Assembly (NCBI GenBank): GCA_002682825.1 | Contig: NOKP01000020.1 | Coordinates: forward strand, 124,001-188,000 | DNA: 64,000 nucleotides | DNA from: Neonectria sp. B-13 | Taxonomy: Eukaryota; Ascomycota; Sordariomycetes; Hypocreales; Nectriaceae | Direction: 5' to 3' | Shown here: one piece after another, positions 21,978 through 32,360 of the stretch | Layout of the letters: each line of letters begins with the position of its first letter | How positions within the stretch are numbered: position 1 is the first letter of the stretch | Program-made: the position numbers and the translations under genes | Notes under the pieces: generated by a model | Told to the model about the DNA's origin: nothing | The model's input: only the letters and a program-made list of their open reading frames with translations | The model's database searches: none

Positions 21978-22991
21978 TTAGCATGATAAAGGAAATTTCA
22001 ACTTGCGAGACGAGTCGGCAAGTCCAAAGTGTTTCTCAACCTCAGGGCTCGATTGAGGGGTGTCAAATGCCGTGAACCAGAAAGCACTGGCGTCAGTCTG
22101 CTTCCAAAGCCAACAGCCGACATTGTTGTAGTAAATCTTCAAGTCACCGAGTGTCGCCAGTGCCTTCTTGTAATTGGCTCCCTTTGATGGCCAGCCTGTT
22201 TCCCCGACCCAGATCGAAGCTTTCGAGTTGACCGCCTTGACATGACTCTTGACCTTTGAGTAAGAGGTCTGGAATGTCTTAAGTCTAATGGCATCCTTAA
22301 CGGAAACACCCTGCCAGTATGGGAATCCGTTAGTGATGGCGATATCGCAGGCCTTAGTTACAACATCGTTGGCGCCATCCACCCAAGCAGTCCAGGTATC
22401 GGTGTGGCCGACCTAGTATTGATACGTTAGATAAGAACAGGGTTAGACGAATTAAGATATCCCTTTACCTTGATCTTCTTTGAGTATTGTCCGACCATTC
22501 CACGGACGTCGTAAATGTGAGTGGCGAGCTTTTGAGGAGTGATATCCTTTCGGTAGAGATCTTCAGAGCCAACACTGATGGCTGCAATCCAATCAGTGCC
22601 GTGGGTCTTGATTGCCTGCAGGAGGGCAGCCTTCTCTGCTCCGAAGTGGGCATCGTCGGTGGCCCAAACGCCGACCAGAATTTTCAGGCCAGTTGCCTTG
22701 GCGGCTGGAACAGCTTTTGCTAATGCTGTTGTGATGCGTAAGTTAAGGGAACGTTTCTATGTCCAGCCGGTAGTTTGGAAGCTTACTGTTGCAGTCGCTG
22801 CATGCGTAGGTGTGAATGGCGTTGAATCCCTTACCCCAGCCCTTGATAGCCTGGAAATCCGCCTTCCAATCCGCCGTTGTCTTGCATTCTCCATTGGCCT
22901 TGTTGGCACCGATGCTAAAGCCCTTGTACTGACCGGCCAGGGCCTGGGCTGGCAGGAGCAGCAAAGCCGCGGCTAAGTTGAGAAACTTCAT
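21978..22991 (-). CDS. GH17 beta-1,3-glucanase (secreted, Bgl2-like)
   Basis: Glycoside hydrolase family 17 enzyme acting on beta-1,3-glucan, in fungi usually for cell-wall remodelling. Three exons on the minus strand are 22991-22787, 22725-22469 and 22412-21978. The introns are 61 nt and 56 nt (GTAAGC...CAACAG; GTAAAG...ACTAG), giving 298 residues, the normal length. A signal peptide covers residues 1-19 (LAAALLLLPAQALA). The family start GQYKGFSIGANK follows. The proton donor is Glu123 in ISVGSEDLYR and the nucleophile Glu225 in WVGETGWPSKG. Cysteines at CWLWK and LSC close the C-terminus. No GPI-type hydrophobic tail is present, so a soluble wall enzyme is likely. The gene is intact despite the RIP-scarred DNA to its right in transcription order. 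Confidence 0.92.
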
Positions 22992-23339
22992 GGTAAAACA
23001 AGTTACTGATTGCTAACGAAGTGATAAATGCAGTTCAAGATAGAGAAAGAGAAATTTGTAGAAAGCAGTCTACTTATTTTGAAATTAGAAGTTGGAAACG
23101 AACCTCCCGGCCCCCTTTTCTTTCCCACGCTTATTTGCCCCTAACATTGTCTCGTCCCATAAAAGCAGCTCTAGACCGTCATCTAATGAATCTTCACACT
23201 ACATATTAATACGAGGTTTCCTAATTATAGACTTACTAGTCCTAAAGACCCTTAGTGAATACGAGGTACGATGCAGGCTGTGGGTCTACAGCTGTGTTTT
23301 TTTCGGGCTTTGGAATGTAACTCTGTAACTAGCCACTTA
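22992..23339. other. Promoter region of GH17 and spacer
   Basis: This stretch holds the GH17 5' flank. No further gene was recognised. Confidence 0.4.
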
Positions 23340-23558
23340 CCCTTTCAAGCAAGGATCGAATTTGCCGTGTTTTAGCCGAAGCCCTAGGGACTGGTGAAAA
23401 TATTTCCATGCCAATGTAAGCAAAGAGCCAGAGGCTGTTGAGGATGTGATCGAGGTGGCAGGAGTGAAAGAGGACGAGAGCTCAAATTCGGAGGAGGAAG
23501 AGTTACCTGTTGTACACACCCGTACAGGTCGCGAAGTTAAAAGGCCGAGAAAATACTA
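23340..23558 (+). pseudogene. Acidic C-terminal gene fragment
   Basis: A plus-strand frame with one early TGA (within SPRDW-KYFHANV) reads EAVEDVIEVAGVKEDESS, then PVVHTRTGREVKRPRKY, and ends at TAA near 23556. An acidic stretch followed by a TRTGR-KRP basic tail is reminiscent of the ends of some transposon-encoded proteins, but it is too short to assign. Probably a relic. Confidence 0.3.
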
Positions 23559-23800
23559 AAACCCATTCGATTCTCAACTGAAGAACAGCAATTAATTTAG
23601 ATTTTGCATCTTTGGTAACTCGTCACGAGGGGGTCGAAAAAGTGCATTTTGTAGAGAAATACTTTTTAGTTTTGCTTCACGGTTGGTGGGTGTTACCAGT
23701 GGGTACATACTGCATGGTACAATATTTTTCTCACGCTCAATCTAAACTGGTCCCCGAATACTGCTCCAATTCCCGGTTTACATCATCAAGAAACCGACGG

Positions 23801-24625
23801 CTATTCCAAGATGTGATAATAGCTGTCCGTCACATGCTGCTCCCAGATTGGATCGGGAGAAACCGCATCTCTGACCTGAATGCCATCTACTCGCATTCGC
23901 TTGCATTCTCGCCCATGGTCATGAGAAGTTGTCTCACTGTCTCTTGGTTGATCCTCTCGATGCTGATGTTGGTCGGGCTGGCTGAGGCGTGACCTCTTTA
24001 CCGGATCAGGATTCGGCAGTGCGTCCATGCCCGGGCTGGGAGTAGCAGGTATATCAGTCCTCGGGGTGAAAGACGTTGTCGTCCCAGACGTAGCCAGTCT
24101 CGTAAGGATAGATTCCACCAGGGGCATCTCGACGCTCATGTTCTCCATGCAACACATTTCGTAGTGATGCCGCAGGACTTCTCGGTCCACATTATCAGGA
24201 ACACAGGATTCTTGACCGTTGTATACCGTCAAGACGTTATACGGAACAAAGATGCGAATACGTAACGTATCGGGATGGATCGAGATGAGGCGCGAATCGA
24301 AGAGTTCGTACAGGTGGCTCATCAACAGCATGCCATTCTTAGGGTTCCATGTTTGTCGCCAAGCTTCGTGGATCTGCCTGCGGCACTCTTCGTCGTCGTC
24401 CGGGTATGTGTCGGTGCCGGGATATGGATGGAAGTGTCGCTGGGGGATGATGTGGCAGGCCTGCAGAGCTGGACCGATGGTATGGCTCACGACCCAGGAA
24501 TCCCCAAGGCCTGAAATAGTGCAGCAACTGGTCGTGAGGAGTAATGAGGATCGGAAGTTATCTATGATGTCTTTGGCTGCTTTCTCGTCGATGTTCATCG
24601 AGAGCGGTGCAACCATCTTTGCCAT
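23801..24625 (-). CDS. HNH endonuclease domain protein
   Basis: The N-terminal half carries the fungal HNH nuclease pattern. CCTISGLGDSW (first strand with Cys) is followed by LQACHIIPQRHF (the first catalytic His). After an acidic loop come WNPKNGMLLMSHLYELFDSR (Asn and the second half of the beta-beta-alpha metal finger) and IRIFVPYNVL, the usual trailing strand. The C-terminal third is low-complexity and charged, ending in DSYYHILE. These proteins are common and mostly uncharacterised in filamentous fungi. The first ATG in frame is at 24625 (MAKMV); the frame stays open without ATG to 24664. A short upstream start (ATG at about 24760, MSLDPSF) may belong to a first exon that I could not splice confidently. 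No damage is seen. Confidence 0.75.
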   Translation of the reverse strand: MAKMVAPLSMNIDEKAAKDIIDNFRSSLLLTTSCCTISGLGDSWVVSHTIGPALQACHIIPQRHFHPYPGTDTYPDDDEECRRQIHEAWRQTWNPKNGMLLMSHLYELFDSRLISIHPDTLRIRIFVPYNVLTVYNGQESCVPDNVDREVLRHHYEMCCMENMSVEMPLVESILTRLATSGTTTSFTPRTDIPATPSPGMDALPNPDPVKRSRLSQPDQHQHREDQPRDSETTSHDHGRECKRMRVDGIQVRDAVSPDPIWEQHVTDSYYHILE

Positions 24626-25288
24626 GTCGTCGTCGTCTTGGTCATCTCGCCTGGTAGGACTCAAGCTCGAGGCAGGTCGTTTTAGAGAAGATTAGGAGCC
24701 ACTGCGGGCTTTGATCTTGCGCCGAACGGGCATCGCCGCGAAACTTGGATCGAGAGACATGGCTTTGGGGTGGAGGTATCGCGGATCACGACAGCGAAAG
24801 GGTTGAGAGATGTGCTGAGCGCACTTGGATGGAGACAAGAGTCTTCGGCCTGTAGTTCCCGTCTTCTTTGCCTTTGGGTTTCAGCTCGAATTTGTTTCCT
24901 CGGAGGCTCATTGCGGCTATTGTTGCATTTTCTCTTTCCTTGCTACCAGGACTGCGTCGGATCTATGGCCTCGTCTCTCCATGGCTGATCTGTTTCTTCA
25001 TAAGCCATTTGATGTGGTAGCCTTGAGAACGACCGCCCGACTTACTGCGCATCTCCTACTGCACCATCTGTCTCTTTGGGCCGGACAGGCCGGGTGACAT
25101 ACTAGCGAACATCTTCAATCCGAAGCCTTAACCTGCTCACTGGTCCCCCCCCTCTCCCTCCCGGCACTCTCCTTAGACAACCGTCGCTATGCCGTCCTCT
25201 TCTTCATCTCCTCGCCGACTCTCCTTGGGGAAACCGTGTCGATGAAAGAGAACGGGCTTGGCAACCGCCGCCCCTGATGCACTACCCA
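24626..25288. other. 5' region of the HNH gene and spacer
   Basis: This stretch includes a possible first HNH exon (24700-24760, minus). At about 25180-25262 a partial third copy of the repeat unit found in the next gene appears, in the same strand (FHRHGFPKE). Confidence 0.35.
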
Positions 25289-26014
25289 CTACCCTTGGCG
25301 GTAGAGTCTGTCGCCTAGCTTAGTGTGCGCTGGCTCTGCGCCGGCATCGTCCACGTTGACTCCTACGCCCCTATCTCGCATATAAGTCAACGCTGGATGT
25401 TGCGCTGAACCTCCTGTGTTGGAGGCACCGCTAGCGTCTGGTCTTACTTCCGGCTGCTGACCCCCTCGCCGACGTCTCTTGGGCAAACCCCGTGTAGTTG
25501 CTGCTGCTGCTAGCTTGCTTCGTTTAATGTCATAAGATACTGATTGCTTAGGCTGGATAGTCCGGATCGTGGGTACCTCACTCTGACGAAAAAGTGGAAG
25601 ACGTTTAACCGCCGCCGTACTCCGCTGCTCAACATCTTGGTCACCCCCCTCCTTGGGTAAAAAGTGCTGATGAAAGAGCGAACGCTCAGAATCTACTACC
25701 TCCATACCACGTTCTCTGGGCAACAAGGGCCTTTGAAGCTGACTCGATGGCTGATGTTGCGCGGGACTTCTACTATTGATCGTATCATGAGACTTTCTTG
25801 CTCTGTTTGGCTGCCAACTACCTCGCAAAGGTCTCTTGGGCAGTGACCTTGCAATTGCTTCTCCATGCTGTCTGCAGGAGGTCTCTCTAACGGCAGGCCG
25901 CTTGGGCTGGATCGGTCGAAATGTTGATGCTGCGTTCGCCATTGACTCGTATGTTGACGAACCACGCAGCCCCTTGCCCCGCGGGCCGTGTTCTGGTCCG
26001 GCAGCTGCTACCAT
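25289..26014 (-). CDS. Basic, disordered protein with an internal duplication
   Basis: This open frame of 241 residues is rich in Arg, Gln, Ser and Pro. Two halves repeat the same order. FRPIQPKRPAV...SLPKRPLRGSWQP...AQHQPSS occupies about residues 31-92. IRTIQPKQSVS...GLPKRRRRGGQQP...AQHPALT occupies about residues 145-206. The linking segment (LFHQHFLPKEGG) has a further partial copy beyond the stop, at about 25180-25262. Diverged tandem copies inside one frame suggest an expanding low-complexity protein. No domain, signal peptide or membrane span is visible. It could be nuclear because of the basic clusters (KRRRR), but this is inference. An intron-containing longer form is possible. Confidence 0.4.
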   Translation of the reverse strand: MVAAAGPEHGPRGKGLRGSSTYESMANAASTFRPIQPKRPAVRETSCRQHGEAIARSLPKRPLRGSWQPNRARKSHDTINSRSPAQHQPSSQLQRPLLPRERGMEVVDSERSLFHQHFLPKEGGDQDVEQRSTAAVKRLPLFRQSEVPTIRTIQPKQSVSYDIKRSKLAAAATTRGLPKRRRRGGQQPEVRPDASGASNTGGSAQHPALTYMRDRGVGVNVDDAGAEPAHTKLGDRLYRQG

Positions 26015-27135
26015 ATCTACCCTGGCCCTTATCGTCCCATCTTACTGCTCCTTCTCCGGCACGTTTACATCATTACCCTCTTGTCCGTTCCTAACTGACG
26101 ACAAGCAGGCTCCTACGTGAGCAGTTGCCTCATGTGGCTTCGCCGGTGGACTATCCCTATCCTGTCGCCACCTTCTCGACATTGGCGGCTTCAGCCGAAC
26201 GGTAGATGACAGGGTTTACGTGTTGGACTCTCCTGTATGCGTACCGCCCCAACGCTGCGCTAGAGTCCGCATCCTTCTTTGATTTGGAGGAGGACAGGTC
26301 ACATCGTCGCCTTTTCGCGCAACACAAAGCTGCTATCAAGATCACGTAGCTTCGGAGACATTACATCACTCACCGTATCAACATGGGGACAGTCCGGTAT
26401 TAAACGAAGATCGTCTAGTATATAGAACAGCCGGGTTTGCCACTCTTCTTGGCAGAGAACAAGAGTCGAACCTTGCCCGGGTCTTTCATGAACCCCCTGC
26501 TCGGCCGTCAGCTAATCATGTATCCGTGCCGCTCGACAGCTGCGGTTTGATCTTCCACTTACAGCCACATCATTCATTTACATATATCTATATACAGACC
26601 ATATCATGTCTTCCTCTTCGCCCGTCGCCCATGCTCCGCCCCTCTTTCGAAAGCCGCTCGACAACCAGAGGGGCGCTGGCGGATTCGAATTGTAGAGAAT
26701 CACGCCAGCAAGCTTGAAATTAGGCAAGAAGAAGTGTTGGGCTTGAGATCCGGATCCGGATACATCACCATCGTGTTTAGCAACCATGTGCCCCTTGTAA
26801 AACAAGACTTCCAAGTCAGCAGCATGGGCAGATGGTGTGGTAAACAGGGATAGATCGGTGGCACAGGGGTCCTCGATGGTCTGTAGTTTCACAAGACCTT
26901 CTTAGACTTGATCGACAACAGGGTCTTCATGGTTCATCATAGCCTTGACCCATTTGATGTAGTCGTTCACGCTCGAAATGATAGAACCTGCTCCCTGGCC
27001 TTCTGGACTGTCTGTTTTCTCATAGCTGAATTACCCCCCTGTTACAATTAGCCGGGCTAATTATTAATCCAGCTGCTAACATCGGGGGCTTTTAAGGAGA
27101 GAGTAGCCAACTTAAAACGGAGCAGGAATTACAAT
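26015..27135. other. Intergenic; short frames only
   Basis: Minus-strand frames at 26157-26345 and 26578-26892 lack family motifs. A gene cannot be supported. A T-loop-like TCGAACC near 26467 has no matching tRNA fold. Confidence 0.35.
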
Positions 27136-27255
27136 TTGAACCTGAACCTAAATAAACATACTATTCCTCCCGCAGTAAGAGCCATTCACACACCCTTTCT
27201 ATATTATATTTTGCCTTCATATCTTAAAACTGACACAATTCACGCAGCAATTGCA

Positions 27256-27573
27256 ATGGAAAGCAAAACTGAAGCTGAAAGATTCCTTGCAGAGCACCCT
27301 GAGGTCATGGTCGGCCAGGATGCACTCCGGGAAGCAAGAGCAAAAACCGACGGAGGCAACACATTCACCATTTACAACAAGCCTATCAGCAATATTGTCT
27401 TGGTTCAAGAATTTGATGCTGATACAAAGGAGCGCTTGCATGCCGTCGCATTGGTTAATGACGACAAGGCTGAGGAATATTACCGAGAGAACAACGATGA
27501 TGATGAAAGTGGCAAATGTAGAGAGTGTGGGGGGGCAGGGCCAAGCCACTGCCTCTTTGAGAAGGCACCGTGA
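27256..27573 (+). CDS. Small acidic protein, paralogue of 63322-63750
   Basis: From ATG at 27256 the frame gives 105 residues. It shares a continuous block with the minus-strand gene at 63.3 kb: FLAEHPE-MVG-DAL-E-R-K-DG, then NTFTIYNKP-SNIVLVQE-DADT, then AVALV-D-KA-EYY, an acidic stretch, and C-x2-C-G. I judge about 65% identity over some 80 residues. The 63-kb copy begins with a signal peptide. Here the frame is open upstream to 27136 without a good one, so a first exon may be missing or the product may be intracellular. The family is unknown to me. Size, acidity and the terminal Cys pairs fit a small effector-like protein, but that is inference. Confidence 0.6.
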   Translation: MESKTEAERFLAEHPEVMVGQDALREARAKTDGGNTFTIYNKPISNIVLVQEFDADTKERLHAVALVNDDKAEEYYRENNDDDESGKCRECGGAGPSHCLFEKAP

Positions 27574-28431
27574 TATTATATGTTTTACGCATTAGATTGT
27601 ACTTGCCTGATGGAAATCTCGAGTTGATAAGATGGCATATTTATTGTCCTGGCCGTGTGCTAATGCCACGGCCATTTCCTCCAACATCACATCTTCGCGC
27701 TTTCATCGGCCAGCAGGATGGTACTAGGCGGCATGCCAATAAACTGGAACTCTTTCGTTGTATCCGAGGCGCATCTTCATTTGGTTGCCTGCTGGGATCT
27801 TTCCATTGCCTGCTACTGCGATATTAACACGGAGACGCACGACATGGTTGTACATACTCGGAAGCTGTGATACCACATCAACTGCGGGATACGAAACTGC
27901 AGCCTAAAACGTCTCAGAATGACGTGTTATCTTGCTCCTTGTATGAATAGAATGGCGGTCGAATGATACTGCCCAATCGTTTGCATACAGGAGAAACAGG
28001 GATTGCAAATAGTGGCCCTGTTGGCTGCCCTCGAGTATTTCTAGTGTCACATGCTCGTATTATCTGCCGAATTGGCCGTTAGCCGACCTCGTATTTATCC
28101 TACCGTCAAATCAACGTCGGGCTGAGCGACCGTGTGCATCCTCTCCTTGATACATTAGGTAGGTGTAAAGATCCACCTGCATAAGCGGTTGTGTCGGCTT
28201 GAAATGTGCCAGCCCCATGATTGAATTGGCTGTTCTCATATATGCTAGCTGGAGCAGAAGGGTCAATAAATAATGCCGCGTTGATGAAGGAGGCATACAC
28301 ACGCTCTCAGGCTCCCAGAAGGATTTAATCTCTTCGGTGCACGTGAAGACGGTCTTCTCTGCTGCGCCATCGATATTATATCCCTCACCAACACAACCCG
28401 TATCGCCAACAGACATATCTATAAATCAATA
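27574..28431. other. Intergenic, including the HET gene promoter
   Basis: No gene was recognised. Short antisense frames at 28106-28416 are not convincing. Confidence 0.4.
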
Positions 28432-30504
28432 ATGGCCTGTCTATGTGCGCTTTGCGAGTCCATGTCCTCTGAGGCGCTTCCGGACTTCCCAGAGGAGAAT
28501 TACATGCGAACCGTCAGCGGTCACGCACATCTCCAGCACCTGATCGTGCCAAAGTCCAAGAGGTCAAAGCCCTTGGGGTTCAAGCACCATCCAGACCTGA
28601 AGAGCCTGAGGCGCGCGGCGAAAGAAGGATGTGACTTGTGCCAGCTTATTGAGGCGCAGGCAGATGATGTTCTGTCTGATTTTGAGAAAGAGGAAATGCC
28701 GCTGTTGCAAGAGCTGGGAATCGGTGAGGGCGCACATCTCACATTCGATCTATGGGTCACCAAGCGCCCAGATGGCCAAGACGGAATCTGGGTTCTCACG
28801 AATTGTTCGTGGGAGCCGGGCGTAAAGGTGGTGCCTGTCGCCGCCATCGCATTCTGTGCGCAACAAGGTCCGTTTTGCTTCGTCTACGAACGACCTTCAC
28901 GTTGAGACTAACTCTTCGCAGATGGCCCCTTAGCCGAGATCATGAAGGGTCACCTAATCAGTGACACTCCAGACGAGAGTGTTTTAAGTCGTATTCGTGG
29001 TTGGGTGGCCGCCTGTGACAAGCATGACCGTTGCGCCCAGCACGATCGAACCATGCCAACTCGTGTCATCGACGTCGGCGACGAAAAGGCTGGGAACTCT
29101 GTGAAACTGGCCGAAACTACCGTCGACGACCAGGAGAGATATATCGCTTTGAGCTACTGCTGGGATATTGGCACCAAGCAGTACACGACAATACAGGCGA
29201 CAGTAGCGGAGCGAAAACAGGGCATCGATGTGTCAACTTTGCCCAAGACATTTCAAGATGCCATCGCCTTAGCGAGGCAACTTGGAGTGAGATACATCTG
29301 GATTGACAGTCTCTGCATCTGCCAGGATCAGATTCACGAGTGGGAGCGAGAATCTGCAAAAATGGCCATGGTCTACACCAACGCTTATCTTACCGTCGCT
29401 GCCACGGGCGTCGATAGCAGCGACGGCGGTCTGTTCTTCTCTCGAAACCCCCCAAGAACTATAGAGCTCCCGTACACATCAGGCGAAACGAGCGGCACCG
29501 TTCTCGCGTACCCGTTACCGCTCGGCAGGGAGATCATCAAGCAGTACCACACTGATATGAGGGATGAGCCGCTCACGCAGCGAGCTTGGAGCTTCCAAGA
29601 GCGCGTCCTCTCTCGACGAATCCTCCACTTTGCGAAGCACCAAGTGTATTATGAATGCATCGAGGGAATTCAAACAGAAACCGGCCTCACACTACCCGAT
29701 CGCTTTCAGTACGCCTACGACGCGTTGGACAAGACCAAGACAGAGATGACAAAAAAGTCGTTTACCGGGAAGCCGAGAAGTAAGAGGTCCTCTAATAGGA
29801 TCCTCGAGCAGTGGTACGGGCTCCTTTGGGGCTACGGCAGGAGGAAGCTGACGTGTGCCTCGGACAAGCTGCCTGCCATGTCTGGCCTTGCGCGTATCTA
29901 CCATGAACTGCTCCAGGACGAGTATCTTGCCGGGATTTGGAAAACCAATATAGTCGAGGGAATTTGTTGGCAGGGGCTGCATTGTTCCTCGCCGCCCAAC
30001 GACGAGTACCGCGCTCCGTCGTGGTCGTGGGCCTCGGTGGACGGTGTCGCCGTAACTGGCTTCTCTGGAAACGACTATCTCGCCACAGTGATTGATTCGC
30101 ACGTTGAAGTTGACGGAGGCAATCCATTCGGCAAAGTAAAGAACGGCTGGCTTCGACTCAAGGCGCCGCTCGTGCCTCTCACCCTCTCGGACGCCGAGGG
30201 ACCGACGGAAGACATGTTTCTTCGGACTCTGGATGGTGACGAAGGGTGCTACGCGGGATTTGATGTGATAGACCGGAATTCTCAAGTATCGGCGGATAAG
30301 ATCCGCGCCATGCAGTTGTTTGCTCTGATCTTGGTACGAACGGCCCCCACTGAGGATGACGCTGATCCGACATATTTCGCACTCATTGTTGAACCAACGG
30401 GTTCTGAGATGGGGACATTCAGAAGGATCGGGTCTTTCCTGTGTGGACGAAAAGCCTTTGGCCCTGACGATCTTGATAAGATCTCTGAAGTCAAACTAGT
30501 TTAG
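28432..30504 (+). CDS. HET-domain protein (heterokaryon incompatibility type)
   Basis: Intact gene of two exons, 28432-28867 and 28922-30504, joined over a 54-nt intron (GTCCGT...CTTCGCAG), giving 672 residues. The N-terminal region has Cys pairs (CLCALC, then CDLCQLIEAQ). The HET domain spans about residues 219-365: YIALSYCWD, LPKTFQDAIALARQLGVRYIWIDSLCICQD, SAKMAMVYTNAYLTVAA. The C-terminal half continues with the common LTQRAWSFQERVLSRRILHF and APSWSWASVDG motifs. HET proteins mediate programmed cell death after fusion of unlike individuals. The HET tryptophan-glycine of SYCWG is Asp here (YCWD), a small deviation. The gene is free of stops, in contrast to the HET relic at 2.6 kb. Confidence 0.92.
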
Positions 30505-30916
30505 AGAAATGCGCAGCGTATTTGATTATATTCTAGATGTTTATGTGTGTTGCCGAAAGCTTGCTGAGGTTACGTTGGGTTGTCTCTCCAATCGTGGCCG
30601 TTTGGATGGTTGGTACGTGTAGATGGCAATTAAAAGACACATCAATCGCATACGTTTGCATCTTCAGGATACTTAGCTATGAAATCGCAAAACCTCATGT
30701 TTGGCTGAAATGCTTAGAATATTGAAAGGCTTGCTCTAGTACAATCCTAACCCTGTAAGCTTCAATACCTGCTGTTGTTCATGAGAGCTCAAGACAATCA
30801 CATTCTTATCTCGTATACGAGCAGATAAAATAGAAGCCGCTCAGTCCACCTTCATCTCAACCTCATCATACCTCCCGGTACTCTTCTCGGCGTCTCCCCT
30901 CGCCATCTCACCCATC
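30505..30916. other. Spacer between HET gene and SnoaL-like fragment
   Basis: This is a pyrimidine-rich leader directly before 30917, as expected of a fungal promoter and 5' UTR. No gene. Confidence 0.4.
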
Positions 30917-31138
30917 ATGACCACCAGTGCAGACTTGACCCATCGCTACTACTCTCCCATTAACGGCTCCGAGACCGAACTCCGCGCTCGTCTCGTCGTG
31001 TCCGAGCTCTTCACAGGCTGGCCCGTCTACCTTGGCAACCGCGAATGGCTCAAACTCTCCTCCCTCTTCACGCCCGACGCTAAGTTCGCCACGAGTAAGA
31101 CAACCCATCGCACCCGCCTCTTAGCCTCCCCTGCCTAA
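30917..31138 (+). pseudogene. Truncated SnoaL-like (NTF2-fold) gene, first exon only
   Basis: The frame begins with a good ATG after a CT-rich leader. The N-terminus (ELRARLVVSELFTGWPVYLGNREWLKLSSLFTPDAKF) has the helical opening and WxxxxSLFTxDAxF strand of fungal SnoaL-like proteins, which are usually 150-200 residues. After TPDAKFATS a GTAAGA donor appears, but no continuation of the cone fold (WxG..I..F) was found in the next kilobase. That DNA contains simple repeats and no coding text. I read it as a gene cut after exon 1. The family call rests on a short segment. Confidence 0.4.
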
Positions 31139-32360
31139 GACGGTTCAACATATCCAATGACCCCAAACTTGCCCAATGTGATGTTATAACAATCGGAGAC
31201 GGGTGTCGAGTGTGACGATATAGTTGGGATTGTGCTTCTTTACCGCCTCCACACCCCCTTAAGCTTAACGTCTAACCCTCCTCACCAATTGCAACATATC
31301 AACTCCTCTAGTACCAGCTTCCGATCTCATTTCTCAAGAAGCGCCCACATCGTTTTCGACCTTGACAAAGCTGAGAGGAGCGTAAGCGGGAACTATGCAA
31401 TTCGCTCATGGTACGTATTTGGCCGAGAGTCACCCGCTAGATAAGGCGGCAATGCAAGTTGTCGGAGTCAGCCCCTTACCAACCATGCCAGAAAACGTTC
31501 CGCACCACCTGAAATTGGAAGGTCGGATGCCTGTAAAGTTACTAGTTGTGCTGCTCGATCCGAAAGCTCGTGCCGCTCGATCCGAAAGCTTGTGTTGGTT
31601 GTTGGTTGTTGGTTGTTGGTTGACGATGGACACCCTGCTTTCTCGTATTCGGCCATTATTCCGAACTTATCACAACAGACTGGTCGTTTGTTGCATCCTC
31701 GTTGATATCGATGTGATAGTGCACCTTCCTTCTTAGGCATTGAAGGTGATGATCAACGATCGAATCGGATTTCCCAAGAAGCTTAAGTTACGAGTGTAAC
31801 CGGAACTCGGCTTCATTTTCCCAGCAACCCGTGTTAGCTCGTGAGAATGCCACTGCATTGCCTTCGCCCGTTTTCCCGCCCCGAGCTTCACCAACACGGC
31901 AGCATCCGGGGAAAGAAAGACTCTCACCGCCTCACCACGCCATCTCCCGGCCCGAGGACTGCCCGTAGTGAGTTGCCTTAAGCATGATACAAAGGTAAAG
32001 GAGGTGAGGGGTACTGAATATTGCGGGCATGTGCCAACACCTTCCCGCTTGGCTTGCGCCTCTTATCACCTGTGACCTCTACCTGCATTGAGGCGAGGCC
32101 GGGTTACCCGTTCAAAGGCAATTGTCTTGTGGATGAGTCGGACTTCGCCGTCGTCCCTTCAGTCTCTTGGAAGATATAAGGAGCCTGAATCTCTCATCGA
32201 CAAGAGGGGAGAAGAGATATGCTTTTGGAGCAATTTTCTATTGAATTAAATGCATTACTATTTTCATATTAAATATTCTCTTTTGATCAATCGGCAGAAG
32301 CCTGGGTCTTGTGTTTCCATCATCCTCAAGAATTCATAAGCAAATTGTCCCTATACCGCA
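31139..32360. other. Gene-free region with short tandem repeats
   Basis: This stretch contains a 22-bp direct tandem duplication (31553-31594) and a 7-bp tandem repeat (31594-31622). No gene is supportable. The last 150 bp hold the promoter of the cysteine-rich protein gene. Confidence 0.5.
31553..31622. repeat. Adjoining 22-bp and 7-bp tandem repeats
   Basis: GCTCGATCCGAAAGCTCGTG is repeated almost exactly at 31553 and 31575. It is followed immediately by about four units of GTTGGTT (31594-31622). Confidence 0.8.

Noticed and set aside
26460..26480. GAGTCGAACCTTGCCCGGG, possible tRNA arm
   Set aside because: No complementary acceptor stem at the proper distance on either strand.
29692..30285. 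197-codon minus-strand frame over the HET gene
   Set aside because: It is a shadow of the conserved HET C-terminal half, with no motif of its own.
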